From Xylogone sp. PMI_703 (lineage: Eukaryota; Ascomycota; Leotiomycetes), in NCBI GenBank assembly GCA_021399445.1, contig JAJTUQ010000006.1, positions 3,658,001 to 3,722,000 of the forward strand: a stretch of 64,000 nt of DNA, in the 5' to 3' direction. The translations under genes and the position numbers were made by a program. A model generated the notes under the pieces. It saw only the letters and a program-made list of their open reading frames with translations. It did no database searches and was not told the DNA's origin. Below, piece after piece: positions 11,655 to 23,800 of this stretch. The stretch's first letter is position 1. The number at the start of each line of letters is the position of its first letter.

Positions 11655-12248
11655 ATGGTTCTCCTTCCATTGGCTGCATTGATCAGCGCTGCTGTTTGCT
11701 CCCCAGTTATATCGCAATACCGTTACGTTCATAGCGTGAACGCCTCAAAGGAGATTCGACGACCCGATTATTCCACTCCAGTCACTTTCAACAATGTTTC
11801 TATCGGCACTAAAGCTCTCGACGAGACAGCAGAATCTGGGACTATCCACGCCCTAACTGACGGCCATCACTTTTTTCAGAAAGATTGGTTCCTGACCAGC
11901 ACTAATGGCGGATCGTGGGTGTACTTGCCTAATCTTCGCGAGACTTTCACTGCTCATCGCAAGAGACAAACTGCGGAGATGGAGATCGCTTGGAATGTAT
12001 ACAATGGAAATATCGGCCCCCTCTATGTCGGTCAAGGTCTAGCAGTTGGAGAGGGTGGGTTGCTTGAGACTGTAGAGTCAGTCTTTGCGGAGCCTGATTT
12101 GACCGAAATTGGGTGGGACGTTATTTCTGACACGGCATCTGACATCATCATCGATTTTATTGACGACGGCGCGTTCATTACCTCGTCCACCGCTTTTATT
12201 GGCGATCTGGTAGATATCTTCGTCAATGCTTTGGATATCTTCTTCTAA
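11655..12248 (+). CDS. Secreted protein of unknown function, 197 residues
   Basis: Single-exon gene. The ATG at 11655 sits in a good context (CAAAATGG) and opens a signal peptide (residues 1 to about 16, cleavage near Ala-Val-Cys-Ser). The mature protein has a possible Kex2 site, Arg-Lys-Arg, near residue 102. That would split it into a polar N-terminal half with candidate N-glycosylation sites (Asn-Ala-Ser, Asn-Val-Ser) and an acidic, hydrophobic C-terminal half rich in Asp, Ile and Phe. I recognise no domain. It has no internal repeats and a single cysteine at the signal-peptide boundary, so it is neither a disulfide-rich effector nor an obvious RiPP precursor. It lies 884 bp downstream of the UstYa-like gene. 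Confidence 0.65.
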   Translation: MVLLPLAALISAAVCSPVISQYRYVHSVNASKEIRRPDYSTPVTFNNVSIGTKALDETAESGTIHALTDGHHFFQKDWFLTSTNGGSWVYLPNLRETFTAHRKRQTAEMEIAWNVYNGNIGPLYVGQGLAVGEGGLLETVESVFAEPDLTEIGWDVISDTASDIIIDFIDDGAFITSSTAFIGDLVDIFVNALDIFF

Positions 12249-12679
12249 GAAAGAAAGTGGAGTATATCCATAGCTGGTGCTGTGTCTGCTGTTAGACGGT
12301 GAAGTCTTTGAAAGGATCAAATTATCAGATTTATATGGGCACGAAGACATATAAATTGGGAGAAACTTATATGGATTATGTTAAATTTTCTATCTGCATG
12401 ACCAATACATTCCGTATCATATTTGCTCGTCAATTGCCATATATGTATGCTATTTAGAAACTACCACATTGGATGTAGTTTAGGTGGGCTTATACAAAGC
12501 CGTATGATCGTACGCGCTGTCATGACCCGTTGTTATAAACAGCCTAATTATTAGTCTTGCGGCTGAAGTGATGTATTCTACTGTCTAATGAGAGAAGCTG
12601 TACGTACAAAAGCGTTTGCTAAACCTGGCTATGAATTCCTCACGCCAAAAAGAGATCTCCGTCTGCCTAGCTGCTTCTC

Positions 12680-13390
12680 TCTTATATTACTCTGATAGAA
12701 TCCGATCCTGAGCTCGATACCTCGAACGACGGCGAATCTTCACGACGCGATTCAACGACCAGGGCCGGATTAGCACCATGGTCGAGAAGGAACACCTTGC
12801 ATAGATTCGGTCCCAGCGGTGACCAAGACGCAAGTGCTAGAGGCGCTCTCCCAATTCCGGTCAATCGCATCTATATCTACTCTGTAATTAAGAAGTAGCT
12901 CCAGTACTTTGACATAACCCTCACCCTCTGCTTCGGATTGCCAAAGATTTAATATTCTGTGTAGACTAGTTTGGCCTAGATCATTGATGGAATTAGGATC
13001 AATCCCTTGATCAAGCAGATAGTTGACTATGTTGATATTCGTGGCATCCTCGCGTAAATTCACTATTACACCACCTCCGCTCTCTTTTAAATCAGCTCCA
13101 AAGTCGATCAAAATCTGTAAAAAGTCGATTATATCGCTTTTGTTGTGGCGATTGTTTATCTACGGATTATGTAGAGCTAGAATAGCGAGAGGCGTACCCC
13201 ACGGAGTCCTTGGCATTGGCATTTGTACGAGCCGATAAGAGAAGTTTTGCAATCTCTTTGTGTAGTCCTAGAGCAGCGCAGTGCTGTGCTTTGATAAGCC
13301 TCTTCAGTACGTTGCTGGTGAGTTCGCACTCGTAATGCTTGCCGCTATCTCGCGGTTCTACAGCAGTTGTCGTCGCGTTGACATCCACTT
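12680..13390 (-). pseudogene. Ankyrin-repeat protein fragment, frameshifted
   Basis: Read on the minus strand, pieces of at least four ankyrin repeats lie in order but in different frames. The segments are HCAALGLHKEIAKLLLSA (near 13240-13290), VNYLLDQGIDPNSINDLGQ (near 12960-13030), VLELLLNYRVDIDAIDRN (near 12865-12915), then GRAPLALASW and VFLLDHGANP (near 12770-12850). Frameshifts occur near 13190 and near 12865, and stops interrupt the upstream part. No intact start or end is visible. Ankyrin proteins are abundant and fast-evolving in fungi; this copy is dead. Confidence 0.75.
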
Positions 13391-13640
13391 ACAGCTCCAC
13401 CATGGCCTGGACCAAAACTCTTGTGCGGTGGATGCAATTACCTTGTCTACATCAACAGCGTTGCACACATCACAAGCAATTGAAATGGCCCCACCTTTCC
13501 CATGCTTCTCTTCAATCTCGCTGGCTACCTCTTTGGGTTCACAGATGTCAATCAGGCCGACTTTAGTGCCTAGGTCAGTTAGCATCAATGCTGTTGCTCT
13601 ACCGATGCCATTGTTAGCTTCTCAGCGCTCATATCTCCAA
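13391..13640 (-). pseudogene. Short-chain dehydrogenase fragment (N-terminal half)
   Basis: The minus strand encodes NNGIGRATALMLTDLG, the cofactor-binding loop and following helix of a classical SDR. It continues with VGLIDICEPKEVASEI, then ACDVCNAVDVDKV, the second beta strand and the Asp-Val that contacts the adenine. The frame runs into the ankyrin remnant before the NNAG and YxxxK catalytic regions, so the enzyme is truncated. It is a different, diverged copy from the plus-strand SDR remnant at 14062. Confidence 0.75.
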
Positions 13641-14061
13641 CAAATAGAGCCGTAAAAAATATCAATTGATGATAACCCTAAGGTGAAAGTATAGCTAGAA
13701 TTTGGGGACAAGACCGAATATCAGGCTGATCACCTGAAGCAGGAGCCGCATCCGGAATATCACAGTATTTGATGTCATGCTAGACAGCGTTGTAACCAGG
13801 ATGCTATGTATAACATCGGAGACAGGTATGACAGGGTCAAGCTCGGGGAAGTACCCCGAATAAAGATTGGATAATACAATCAGAAAAAGCTTCGCGGAAT
13901 CGGAACATGAGCGGGAGAGCGGAAGGAGGGAGCTAGACGCCTTCAGTTGTCCTGTGGTCGAAAAAGCAGATCAGTCATACTCTGTATCAGCTAATAAGTC
14001 ACATCATATCGCTATACCGAATTAAGGAACCAGAACGTCATAATCATATTTTCAGGCTTGT

Positions 14062-14935
14062 TTGCTACTACGTGTCAATATGTCTTTTGCCGGGAAAGTG
14101 TTCATTATCTCAGGCGCAGGTTGTGGGATGGAAAGATTGCGGCAACCATGCTCGCCCAGGAGGGTGCAGAAATCAAGACTCATTGACATTTCGTTCCCTT
14201 CTGACTTGGCTAGTCATTTCCAATCCATCGGTGGGGAGACGCTTATACTGCCGTGCGACGTTCGTTCTAGCAACGCCGTAGACAAAGCAGTAAAAGCAGT
14301 AGCAGAAAAGTTCGATCCCATTGATGGTAAGTGAGTTTGGCTGGGGGACTGAATGATGGAGTTTTAACACCTTAAATATTTCCTTTTTGAGACTAGCAGG
14401 GCAGTTACAGGTGCTGCAAACCTTGCTGGGGTTATTGGCGCAGGCCATTGTGCAGGTCTCTTATTCGTATCACAGATGATTAGTGGAGTCGGGTCATCGA
14501 CATAAACCTTACTGGAGTTATGAAATGTTTGCACGCAGAGCTCAAATACTGGTCAAAAAACCGTTCTATCATCAATGAGGCAAGTGTCTCAGGACGGAGA
14601 GGAACAGCACATAATGCAGCATATAGTGCCAGCAAGGCCGGTATCATTGCGTCAACGCAGCTAGTTGCAGCGGATATGGGTACATTTAGTGTTAAGTTCA
14701 ATGCTGTTAATTAGTAAGTGACAATTTGACAACGAAATTTTATATTTATCTACTTTTCATTAAAGATCATAGTCTGACTGAATCATGCAGTAGTGTCACT
14801 GATACTCCAAGCCCAACCACATCGAAGACCTGAACACAAAGCTCAATTGCGCAAATGTTAATGCATTCGGCCGCCAGAGAGAATAGAAAAGATTGCCAAG
14901 ATGATTCTATTCTTGCTTAGAGAGGGCAGTAGCTT
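14062..14935 (+). pseudogene. Short-chain dehydrogenase pseudogene
   Basis: Remains of a full-length SDR. It opens with MSFAGKVFIISGAG at 14092, then shifts frame: the expected GIG helix is readable only in another frame as IAATMLAQEGAEI. It shifts back to read LIDISFPSDLASHF and LPCDVRSSNAVDKAV. A probable intron (donor GTAAGTG near 14327) is followed by TGAANLAGVIG, DINLTGVMKCLHAELKYW, the catalytic segment with AAYSASKAGIIASTQLVA (Tyr-x3-Lys, near 14617-14670) and a C-terminal KIAKMILFLLREGS near 14890-14930. At least two frameshifts and a stop make it non-functional. Confidence 0.8.
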
Positions 14936-15277
14936 TTTTTTAAGGCACAGTACGTACCTCCTCAGTGCTCTGATGTGTAGGAATCAACTTGAGGAAATGG
15001 CAAGGTCACACGTTTACTAATGCATTGGGTACATTCAGGCTTAGAACGTGGATATGGGACCAGTATAAGTGGTAGACTCCATCGATATAAGGCCACCTAT
15101 GTAAAACCTCGAGGGTGGTAAAAGTTTACTAGAAAAGTAGCTGAGTTTTTGGATTCCAGTTTAATGAAATACCGAGGTACAGCGGTTAAGTATTTGCACA
15201 GCTCTAGCAGGGGGAAGCTTCACTTTCCTCCATTAGGTAGTAACTCTCCAATCATTTCATACATTCATACATCTTTA
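14936..15277. other. Intergenic stretch up to the transposon
   Basis: No gene or repeat was recognised. The stretch ends at the TA dinucleotide (15276-15277) that is duplicated on the far side of the pogo-like transposon at 32278-32279. Confidence 0.5.
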
Positions 15278-15323
15278 CACGTGATCCCGGGATAACTCCC
15301 ACTCCGGGCAACTTTCCCACTTT
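15278..15323 (+). repeat. Left terminal inverted repeat of pogo-like element
   Basis: 46 bp, preceded by TA. It matches the reverse complement of 32232-32277 with a single C/T difference at position 24. The near identity contrasts with the heavy decay of the interior. Confidence 0.92.
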
Positions 15324-15355
15324 TTGCCCCTGACCACCACACTTCAATCACCAAT

Positions 15356-15775
15356 ATGAAGGTCAACGAAGCTTCAATTCAAGAGGCGATTATAGATTTG
15401 GAATCGCAAAAGAAGCCTAATTTTAGTGCTATAGCTAAAAAATATAGCCTCGAGCGTACAACTCTCGCAAAGCGATACAAAGGTCAACATACCTCTAGGG
15501 AAGTTGTTACCTCTACACATAGACAACTTCTTAATAACGCCCAAGAGAGTATTCTAATCAAGCATATCAACAATCTCACAGACCGAAGAATACCACCAAT
15601 TAGTAAGATTGTTCATAATCTTACGGAAGAGATTATACAAGGGCTAGTAAAAAAGAACTGAGTGAGGCGGTTTGTCAAACGTTATAAGGAAAAGATTAAG
15701 AGATTATATTTAAAGAATATGAACTTCTATAGAGTCAAATCTGAATATAAGCTAATCTTTGAACATTTCTATTAA
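15356..15775 (+). pseudogene. Pogo-type transposase, N-terminal part
   Basis: The ATG at 15356 opens a 101-codon frame with the Psq-type helix-turn-helix of pogo/CENP-B transposases (IQEAIIDLESQKKPNFSAIA, then KYSLERTTLAKRYKG). The next region is a Tc5-type DNA-binding half (QLLNNAQESILIKHINNLTD). The TGA at 15659 replaces the Trp expected in the family, and the same frame continues VRRFVKRYKEKIK up to another stop at 15772. TGG to TGA is the change RIP makes. Beyond this the DDE catalytic domain is too AT-degraded to read with confidence, and the gene is then interrupted at 16588. Confidence 0.85.
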
Positions 15776-16587
15776 TTAGTTAAATATTATTTCATATGTT
15801 GTAAACTAAAATATGTCCTAATAATCAGTTATTAACTGAAAATGATATAATTATTCTTTAATATCGAAAAATATTATATTCAGTCTAAGAATATATATAA
15901 TATTGATAAAAAAAGTTTCTTGTTAAACTTTATAAAGTTTTTTAAAAAAAATTATATCTATTAAAACTTTTGAAGCTAGTAAAGCTTATAATACACAAGA
16001 TGAGAGTAAAAAATTCTTTATAATACTGACATATATTTTAATGATTAGGAAAGTTTTCTTATTAAGTTTTATATATCAAGAAAAGTCAGAAAATCTTTGA
16101 AATAATTAGGTAAAAGATTTAAAGTTTAATGATAAAGTATTTTTTACTTCTTTAGCTAATAAATAGAGTTATAATATTTAGGCTATAAATAGTTATAATA
16201 AATATTTAAGTTATATATTAAAACTCAAACAAGTAAAAAATATTATTTATTTATTATTGATAAACATTTTAGTTATATCAATATGTGGTTTATCGATTTT
16301 ATGTATAACCATAAAATAATTATAATAATTTTTTCATTTTATATTATATATCACTTATAGTCTTTAGATATAGACTTATTCTTTTTATTAATTTTAACTT
16401 ATTCAGAAAAATAAAACAAATTAATACAGAAAAAGAATAAAAAGGTTTTTATATCAAAAGTTTTGTTTTAAAGTATATTTTAGCCTTTTTGATTATAAAG
16501 TTTTATAGTAAAGAATATTACTTTTATATTCAAAAAGATTAGTATATAATTAATTATATTTTTTATTATTCTTGAAAAGGTATTCTT

Positions 16588-17209
16588 TGTAACGTTCTTA
16601 CAAGGGTTTAGGGTTATCTATTACTCAAATGATAGATGAAGATAAAGGGCAAGAGAATAATTTCACAAAATTTAAAGTAATTATTATAAAATGTAAATAT
16701 ACTATAAATCAATTAAGTTAAGTATAAGACTTTTATTTACTATAAAACTATTTACTTATATAGTATGTGTTAGTGACTAGATTTGCTTAGATTCTTATAA
16801 TCTTAGATCCAAGAGATTTTATCTGGTCCTGGATCCAAGAGATCTTATCCAGTCTTATTTATTACATACTTACTTATTTACTAGTATTAACTTTTTGTAT
16901 ATATAAGCAAATAGTTAGTATAAACGGAAAAGTAGTACTATTTTCCTAATAATATTATTATTTGGTTAGTATAACTAAAAAATTAATATTATAACTTTAA
17001 TAGTATTATCCTTTAGTTTGTACACTTCTTTTTATAATATTAATGTTGAACTTGTATTATCCTTTCGTTAATATTAGTAATATAATAATATTAACAATAT
17101 TATAACTAAGTCCTTGATAATTATCTTAATTTATACTTATTTAACTGAGGTAATAATTATAAGGGCTTTATACTTAGGTTATTTGTCATAATTCTGTGAA
17201 ATCGTGATA
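16588..17209 (-). repeat. 3' LTR of outer retroelement
   Basis: 622 bp, the copy nearest the antisense frame at 17300. Many positions differ from its partner by C/T or G/A, as expected from RIP. The element is read on the minus strand, so this is the downstream LTR. Confidence 0.85.
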
Positions 17210-17259
17210 TTATTCTTTTCTTAACTTAGCTTTGTCCTGAAACTTATAACTAGGACATA

Positions 17260-17925
17260 AAAAACTTTATAATAATTTAAACTTTCTTTCTTTCTCATTA
17301 TGTCTCTAAAGTGTCAACTTAAATCTATAGACATTAAGAAGTCGAGGAAAAATTATGAATATATCTGTCTGACTTGTTATCTTGATAATGTTAACGACAA
17401 AATGATTCTTTGTTCTTTTTGTAAAGCTGAAGGTCATAAGTGTTTGGTTGACTTTAATAAGTTATCTTATTATATAGAGTGTATTCGAAAAAAGTATACT
17501 GGTTATAATACAAAAGTTACTTTAACTGAGGGTTAAAAAACTATTAATAAGTAATATAAGAAATTGAAAGAAGAAGAGGAAAACGTTATAATGAAGATTC
17601 TTTGTTTGCGAAAGTAATAACGTTTGCTCGACGAGTATAAGGCTAAAATGGTTTATTGTAGTTTGTATTCTCTGGATGAGTTAAATACTGAGGAGGAAAA
17701 GGAAAGAAGTGAACAGAAATAAAAAGAAGATGAAGTATTATAGTAAATGGAAACTACTCATCAGGTTAAGACTAGCCTCTCTGAGGCCTTTCCTTCTGAT
17801 GTTAATTTTACTGTTTATATTAATGTTCTGTTTGATCTATCCTAGTTTATTTCGTCTATTTGTACTTCTTCAGGAGTTTATTAAAATTAATAAAATGTTC
17901 CTCTGGTTTTCAGGTATTTAACTAT
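17260..17925 (+). pseudogene. Antisense Cys-rich accessory frame of outer retroelement
   Basis: An ATG at 17300 opens a 78-codon frame on the strand opposite to gag-pol, just inside the downstream LTR. It contains CLTC, CSFCKAEGHKC and a further Cys (CIRKKYTG), suggesting a zinc-binding module. After the stop the same frame continues through TAA codons into a charged segment ending SLYSLDELNTEEEKERSEQK, and then SEAFPSDVNF and INVLFDL. The inner element has an equivalent frame at 20086. Function is unknown; both copies are dead. Confidence 0.6.
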
Positions 17926-19389
17926 TTATATTCTTCTTATTCTTTCTATTTAATTAAGTATTATTTCTTGTTTTTTATTAACTTATTATTTAAGATTTTT
18001 TTTATTTTTTATTCTATGTTTAAATCTTATTCTAATTTTAAGTCTAGAACTGGTGGCGATTCTGGTAATACTTTTTCTAGTATAGTTATATAAAATACTA
18101 AGTATATTTGTATAATATTAAAGAATTCTAATTTATATGTTAGATTTTTTAGTTTTTTTTTTATTTTGTATAAGTTAATCTTTTTCCAGTCTAATTTATT
18201 GTTCAGTTTTGTTGTTTTAATAAATCTGTAAATGATATAAACTTTATCTTTTTCTTCAAATTCAGGTTTTATATTATACTTTTGATTATAATATTTCTTT
18301 ATATGTTTTTGTATAAATTTAATGTTATACTTTAAGTAATTATAGATTTTTTCTAATTTGTTTACTTATTGTTCAGTTATCTTAGAAATGTTTTTTATTT
18401 CTGTTTTTATGAAGTAAGTTTAAGTTTTATAGTTATAATTTGTAAAAAAAGGTATAATTTTAGTAGTTTTGCTTTTTACGTTATTATATGTTAATTATGT
18501 CATTAGTAAGAGATCTTTTTAATTTGACTACTTATAATTTATATAATAACAAAAATAAGCTCTTATGATCTGGTTGACTTACTTGATTTGACTATTTGTC
18601 TGAACTTATTTTTTCATGATAATTTTTCTTTTAATACTTAATTTTTTGTAGATTATTTCCTAGAATTTTGATATAAAAAGTTTGTCTTTATCCAAGATAA
18701 TTTTTGCAAAAATATTATAATCTGTTATAATCCTGGAAATTATAATTTCCGCTAAATCCTTGGCTGTTTATGTTTCCTTTTATAATAATATAATAAAGTA
18801 CTTTGTAAGTTTATTTATTATAATGAGGATTAAGTTATAGTAATCTTTATCTAGTCTGTTAACATTTCTTGATAAGAGTAATTCTGTGATAAAATCCTAT
18901 AAAATAAAAGTCTAAGGTTTCTTTAGTATTTGAAAAGATATTAATTATCTTATAAACTTTTTTCTTGATATTTTAGTCTTATAACAAACGTTATAATTAT
19001 TAATGACTTTAATAACTTCTTGTTAAAGTTTGAAGATAAAGAATTCTTACTGTAATCTGTTCTTAGTCTTTGTAATTTCTTGATGACTATGTATAAGTAA
19101 TTTGTATTATTCTTTCATAAACTCCTGAATAATTACTAATAAGATAAATACTCTTTTATCTTTTAGTCAAATGTCCGGAAATTCCTGATCCTTAAGTTAA
19201 CCAGCCTCAGGATTCTTAAAGATCTTTTTCTTTTTTACACTAATTAATTTAATCTTTTCTAATCATTCTTCGTTAATAATTTATATGATCATTAATATTT
19301 ATATATAGTTAAAGTGTAAAGTATTATCTTCTTTCTTAAACATAATAAGTTTTTGTTTAAAACTTTTTTTTATGTAATTTAGTTATTTG

Positions 19390-19995
19390 TGTAATGTTCC
19401 TACAAAGGTTTAAAGTTATTTATCATTCAAATGATAGATGAAAGTAAAGGGCAAGAGAATAACTTCACGATGGTTTAGGATAGTTATTATGAAATACAGG
19501 TATACTATAAATTAATTAAGTTGAACATATAACTCTTATTTACTATAAAATTATCTATTTATTAAGTAAACAAACCTTGGGATCAGATAGATCAGTTTGA
19601 GCTTAACTAATCATAAAATCAGTACGATCAGTACTGATTTTCCTAATTTCTCCGGGTTATGTTAATCAGTACTGATCTGACTGATTATCTTAGTTAATCC
19701 AGATATTTGCTTAATTATTAGTATTAACTTTTTGTATGTATAAGTAAATCGTTAGCATAAACAGAAAGGTAATACTATTTCTTTGATAATATTATTACTT
19801 AGCTTGTACAACCTTTTTTATAGTACTAATGTTGAACTTATATTATCCTTTCGTTAGTACTAGTAATGCGATAGTACTAACGATATTATAACCAGGACCT
19901 TGATAATTATCTTATCTTATACTTATTTAACTAAGATAATAACTATAGAAGTCTTATAATCAGGTCATTTGTCATAACCTTATAAAGTCGTGACA
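19390..19995 (-). repeat. 3' LTR of inner retroelement
   Basis: 606 bp. It contains a central part with repeated GATCAGTAC/GTACTGATC words (around 19625-19685) that the outer LTR lacks, while both flanks resemble the outer LTR. Confidence 0.85.
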
Positions 19996-20085
19996 TTATC
20001 CCTTTCTTAACTTAACTTTGTCCTGAAGCTTATAATTAAGGCATGAAAAGTCTTATAAAAATCTAAACTTCCTTTCCTTTCCATT

Positions 20086-20680
20086 ATGTCTTCAAAGTAT
20101 TCAGTTAACGAAAAGTTTATTGACTTAGAAAGGCGGAAGGTTTTGACAACCGAAAATTACAGTAAATTATATTCTCAAATTAAATTTACAGGAATTCTAA
20201 TATTATTCCTGTGTTCATTTTGTGAAAAGAGAAAACTAAATTATGTTATAATGAAAAGTTCTTGTCGTTGTATAAAGTGCATGAAAGCCAGAAGCTATAC
20301 GAAATATGATATTCTTTTTCTAAGTTCTGAGGAATAAGACAGGATAGCCCGTGAAAAGGCCTGGTTAAAGGCTGATCGCAAGGAGGCCTTAGTTAAATTT
20401 CTTAAACTTAATGCATAACAACAATAACTTCGGTCTTACGCTGGTGAGATGCTCTGGAGAGGGCTCAGTACCCTAGATGAATTAGATATTGAGGAAGAAA
20501 AAGAAAGACTTGATTAAGAACAGAAGGAAAAGGAAACACTCCGACAGGCAGAAATTATTTAGCAGACAGAGACTAGTCCTTCCGAGGCCTTCTTCTCTGA
20601 CGCTGATTTCTTTGCTTACGTCGATGTTCTGTTCGATTTATTCTGGCTTACTTTACCTGTTCATACGTCTCCAGGAGTTT
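20086..20680 (+). pseudogene. Antisense Cys-rich accessory frame of inner retroelement
   Basis: This frame runs opposite to gag-pol and begins at an ATG at 20086 in good context. The first 83 codons contain CSFCEKRK, then CRCIKC, a possible zinc module. Past the TAA at 20335 the same frame continues as a charged coiled-coil-like segment (DRIAREKAWLKADRKEALVK, then STLDELDIEEEKERL) and an acidic SEAFFSDADFFAYVDVLFDL. Each internal stop is a TAA or TAG where a Gln codon would fit, which is the RIP signature C to T in CAA/CAG. The frame was evidently an intact protein of at least 190 residues before RIP. Confidence 0.65.
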
Positions 20681-20899
20681 ATTAAAATTGATAAGGTATT
20701 TCTCTGGTTCTTATGTATCTAACCATCTATACTCTTCTTATTCTTTCTATCTGACCAGGTATTATTTCTTATTCTTTACTAACTTATTATCTAAGATCTC
20801 CTTGACTTCCTATTCTATATTTAGGTTTTACTTCAGTTCTAAGTCTAAAGTTAGTAATAATCTTAATAATACTTTTTTTAACATAATTATATAAAATAC

Positions 20900-23800
20900 T
20901 GAGTATATTTATATAATATTAAAAAATTTTAGTTTATATGTCAGATTTCTTAGTTTCTTTTTGATTTTGTATGATTTAATCTTTTTTTAGTCTAATTTAT
21001 TATTTAATCTTGTTGTTTTGATAAATTTACAGATAATATAAACTTTATCTCTTTTTTCAAGTTCAGGTTTTATATTATACTTTTAATTATAGTATTTCTT
21101 TATGTATTTTTGTATGAATTTGATATTATATTTTAAGTAATTATAAATTTTTTCTAATTTGTCTATTTATTGTTTGACTATCTTAGAAATGTTTTTTACT
21201 TTTACTTTTATAAAATAGATTTAGATTTTGTAATTATAATTCATAAAGAAAAGTATAACTTTAGTAATTTTACTCTTTATATTATTATATACTAATTATA
21301 CTATTAATAAAAGATCTTTCTAATTTGACTACTTATAATTTATATAACAACGAAAATAAACTCTTATAATCTAGTTTATTTATTCAGTTTAATCATTTGT
21401 CTAAACTCATCTTTTCGTAATAATTTTTCTTTTGATACCTAATCTTTTACAGATTATTTCTTAGAATTTTGACATAAAAAGTTTATCTTTGTCCAAAATA
21501 ATTTTTGCTAAAATATTATAATTTATTATAATCCTGGAAATTATGATTTTTGCTAAATCCTTAGTTATTTATGTTTTCTTCTATAATAATATAATAAAAT
21601 ACTTCGTAAGTTTATTCATTATAATAAAAATTAAATTATAATAATCTTTATTTAGTCTATTAACATTTTTTGATAAGGATAATCCTGTGATAAAATCCTA
21701 TGAAATAAAAGTCCAAGATTTTTCTAATATCTGAAAAAACATTAATTATCCTATAGACTTTTTTCTTGATATTTTAGTTTTATAATAAACATTATAATTA
21801 TTAATAACTTTAATGACTTCTTACTAAAGTTTAAAAATAAAGAATTCTTATTATAGTCTATTTTTAGTCTTTATAATTTCTTGATAACTATATATAAATA
21901 ATTCATGTTATTCTTTCACAAACTCTTTAAGTAATTAATAATAAAATAAATATTCTCTCGTTCTTCAGCCAAATGCCTGGAAATTCCTAATCTTCGAGTT
22001 AACTGGCCTCAAGATCCTTAAAGATTTCTTTATCTTTTGCAGTAATTAACTTAATCTTTTCTAATCATTCTTCGTTAATAATCTGTATAATTATTAATAT
22101 TTATACATAATTAAGGCACAAAGTATTGCCTTCCTTTTTAAACATAATAAATTCTTGCTTAAAACTTCTTTTTATATAGTCTAGTCACTTGCTCAAAGCA
22201 TCAGCCTTAATATTCTTTGATCCTTGGACATAATGAATCCTGAAATCATATTATACTAACGTTTTGTATTAATATATTTATTTATTGTTAAGATCTTTAA
22301 TGGTCATAAAGGTTGTTAGATTCTTATGGTCTGATAGAATCTCGAATAAATGTTTAGTACTACATAAGTAAACTTTTTAATACTTATAATAATCTATGAT
22401 AGCCAAGAGTTCTTTCTCGTAAATATTATAGTTTAACTTTACTAAAATAAACTTTCGAAAATAGAAGGCTACTGACCTTTAACGTCCTTTGTCATCTTTT
22501 TATGACAAGATTTCATTTAATACTTTACTTAAAACATCTATTTTCAGTAAGTATAATTTCTCAGGATTAGTATAGGTCAATATTCAGTCTTCGTTAAACT
22601 GATTTTTAATCTCTTGGAAAGCTCTTTCTTATTTCTCTTCCTAAACGAAAAATATATCTTTTTCGTTAATTCTGTCAATAGGTTAACTATCTTTGAGTAA
22701 ACCGTTATATAATGTTTATAATAATTAGCAAGTCTGTTAAACTATTAAACTTCTTTAACTGTTTTTAGAATAGGCTATTTTCTAATAACTTTTACTTTTT
22801 CCAGGTTTATTCAGAATCTTTTGTCTAAAATTATTTCATTTAAGAATTTCACTTTTGTTATATTAAATTAACACTTAGCCAACTTATACTTTATGTCATT
22901 ATTGATCAATGCCTTAAATATAGTATAGATATACTATCTGTGTTCTTCCAACATCTTAGAATAAATTAAGATATTATCCAAATATACTATTACAAAATGA
23001 TCTAAATATAGTCTTAAAATCATATTATTTACTTTTTGCATAATTATTAATATATTCGTCAAACTAAAAGATATGACCAATGATTTATAAAGTTTATATT
23101 TAGTTCGAATAACAATGTATTACTTGTATTCTTCCTTGATCCTTATCAAGTTAAATCTTATAACAAAGTCTAATTTCGTAAAATATCTAGCTTTAATAAG
23201 TATATTCCATATACTATTAATATGAGATAATAAATATTTATTTTTTATGGTTTTATTGTTTAAATTTTTATAATCTTTATATAATCTTCCTCAGAAGTTA
23301 TCTGGCTTTAGTATTTATATTAATAACATTTTCTACAAAGAGTTTGACTCTTTGTAGAAACTTTTTGTGGTCTGTTCATCTAGTCACTTTTTCAGGATTT
23401 TATCTTTAACGAGATTTGTTCCATAAATAAGTCTGTAAGAAAAGGTTATACTTTCCTGGAAAATGATTTTGTGATCTCATTCTTTATGTAAAGATAAAGT
23501 TATATCTTTTGGTCGTAGAATAAATAACTTATGACAGTCTTAGTATTTTTCCGAGAAAATGTCCAGTTTATTCTAGAGGTCATCCTGAGTAAGTTTAACA
23601 GTAAAAAAATCTTGTATAAGTTATTTTTTAGTCTAGTACTATAGTAGTATTTAAATGTCAATTTCTTTATTTTCTAGTTAATATTTAAGTTATAAAATTC
23701 TAATCAAGGTTATCTCAGGATAATATCTTTTCTTCCAAGAAAGAAAACCTTAAACCAGATTTGTTCTTGGTGATTTTTAATCTTTATAATAAAAAGTTTA

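Noticed and set aside
11655..12248. Secreted 197-residue protein as a RiPP precursor (it contains RKRQT like the 63-kb precursor)
   Set aside because: There is only one dibasic site and no repeated core; the KRQT match is four residues and probably chance.
13281..13655. 124-codon plus-strand frame
   Set aside because: It is the antisense shadow of the ankyrin and SDR remnants, which read sensibly on the minus strand.
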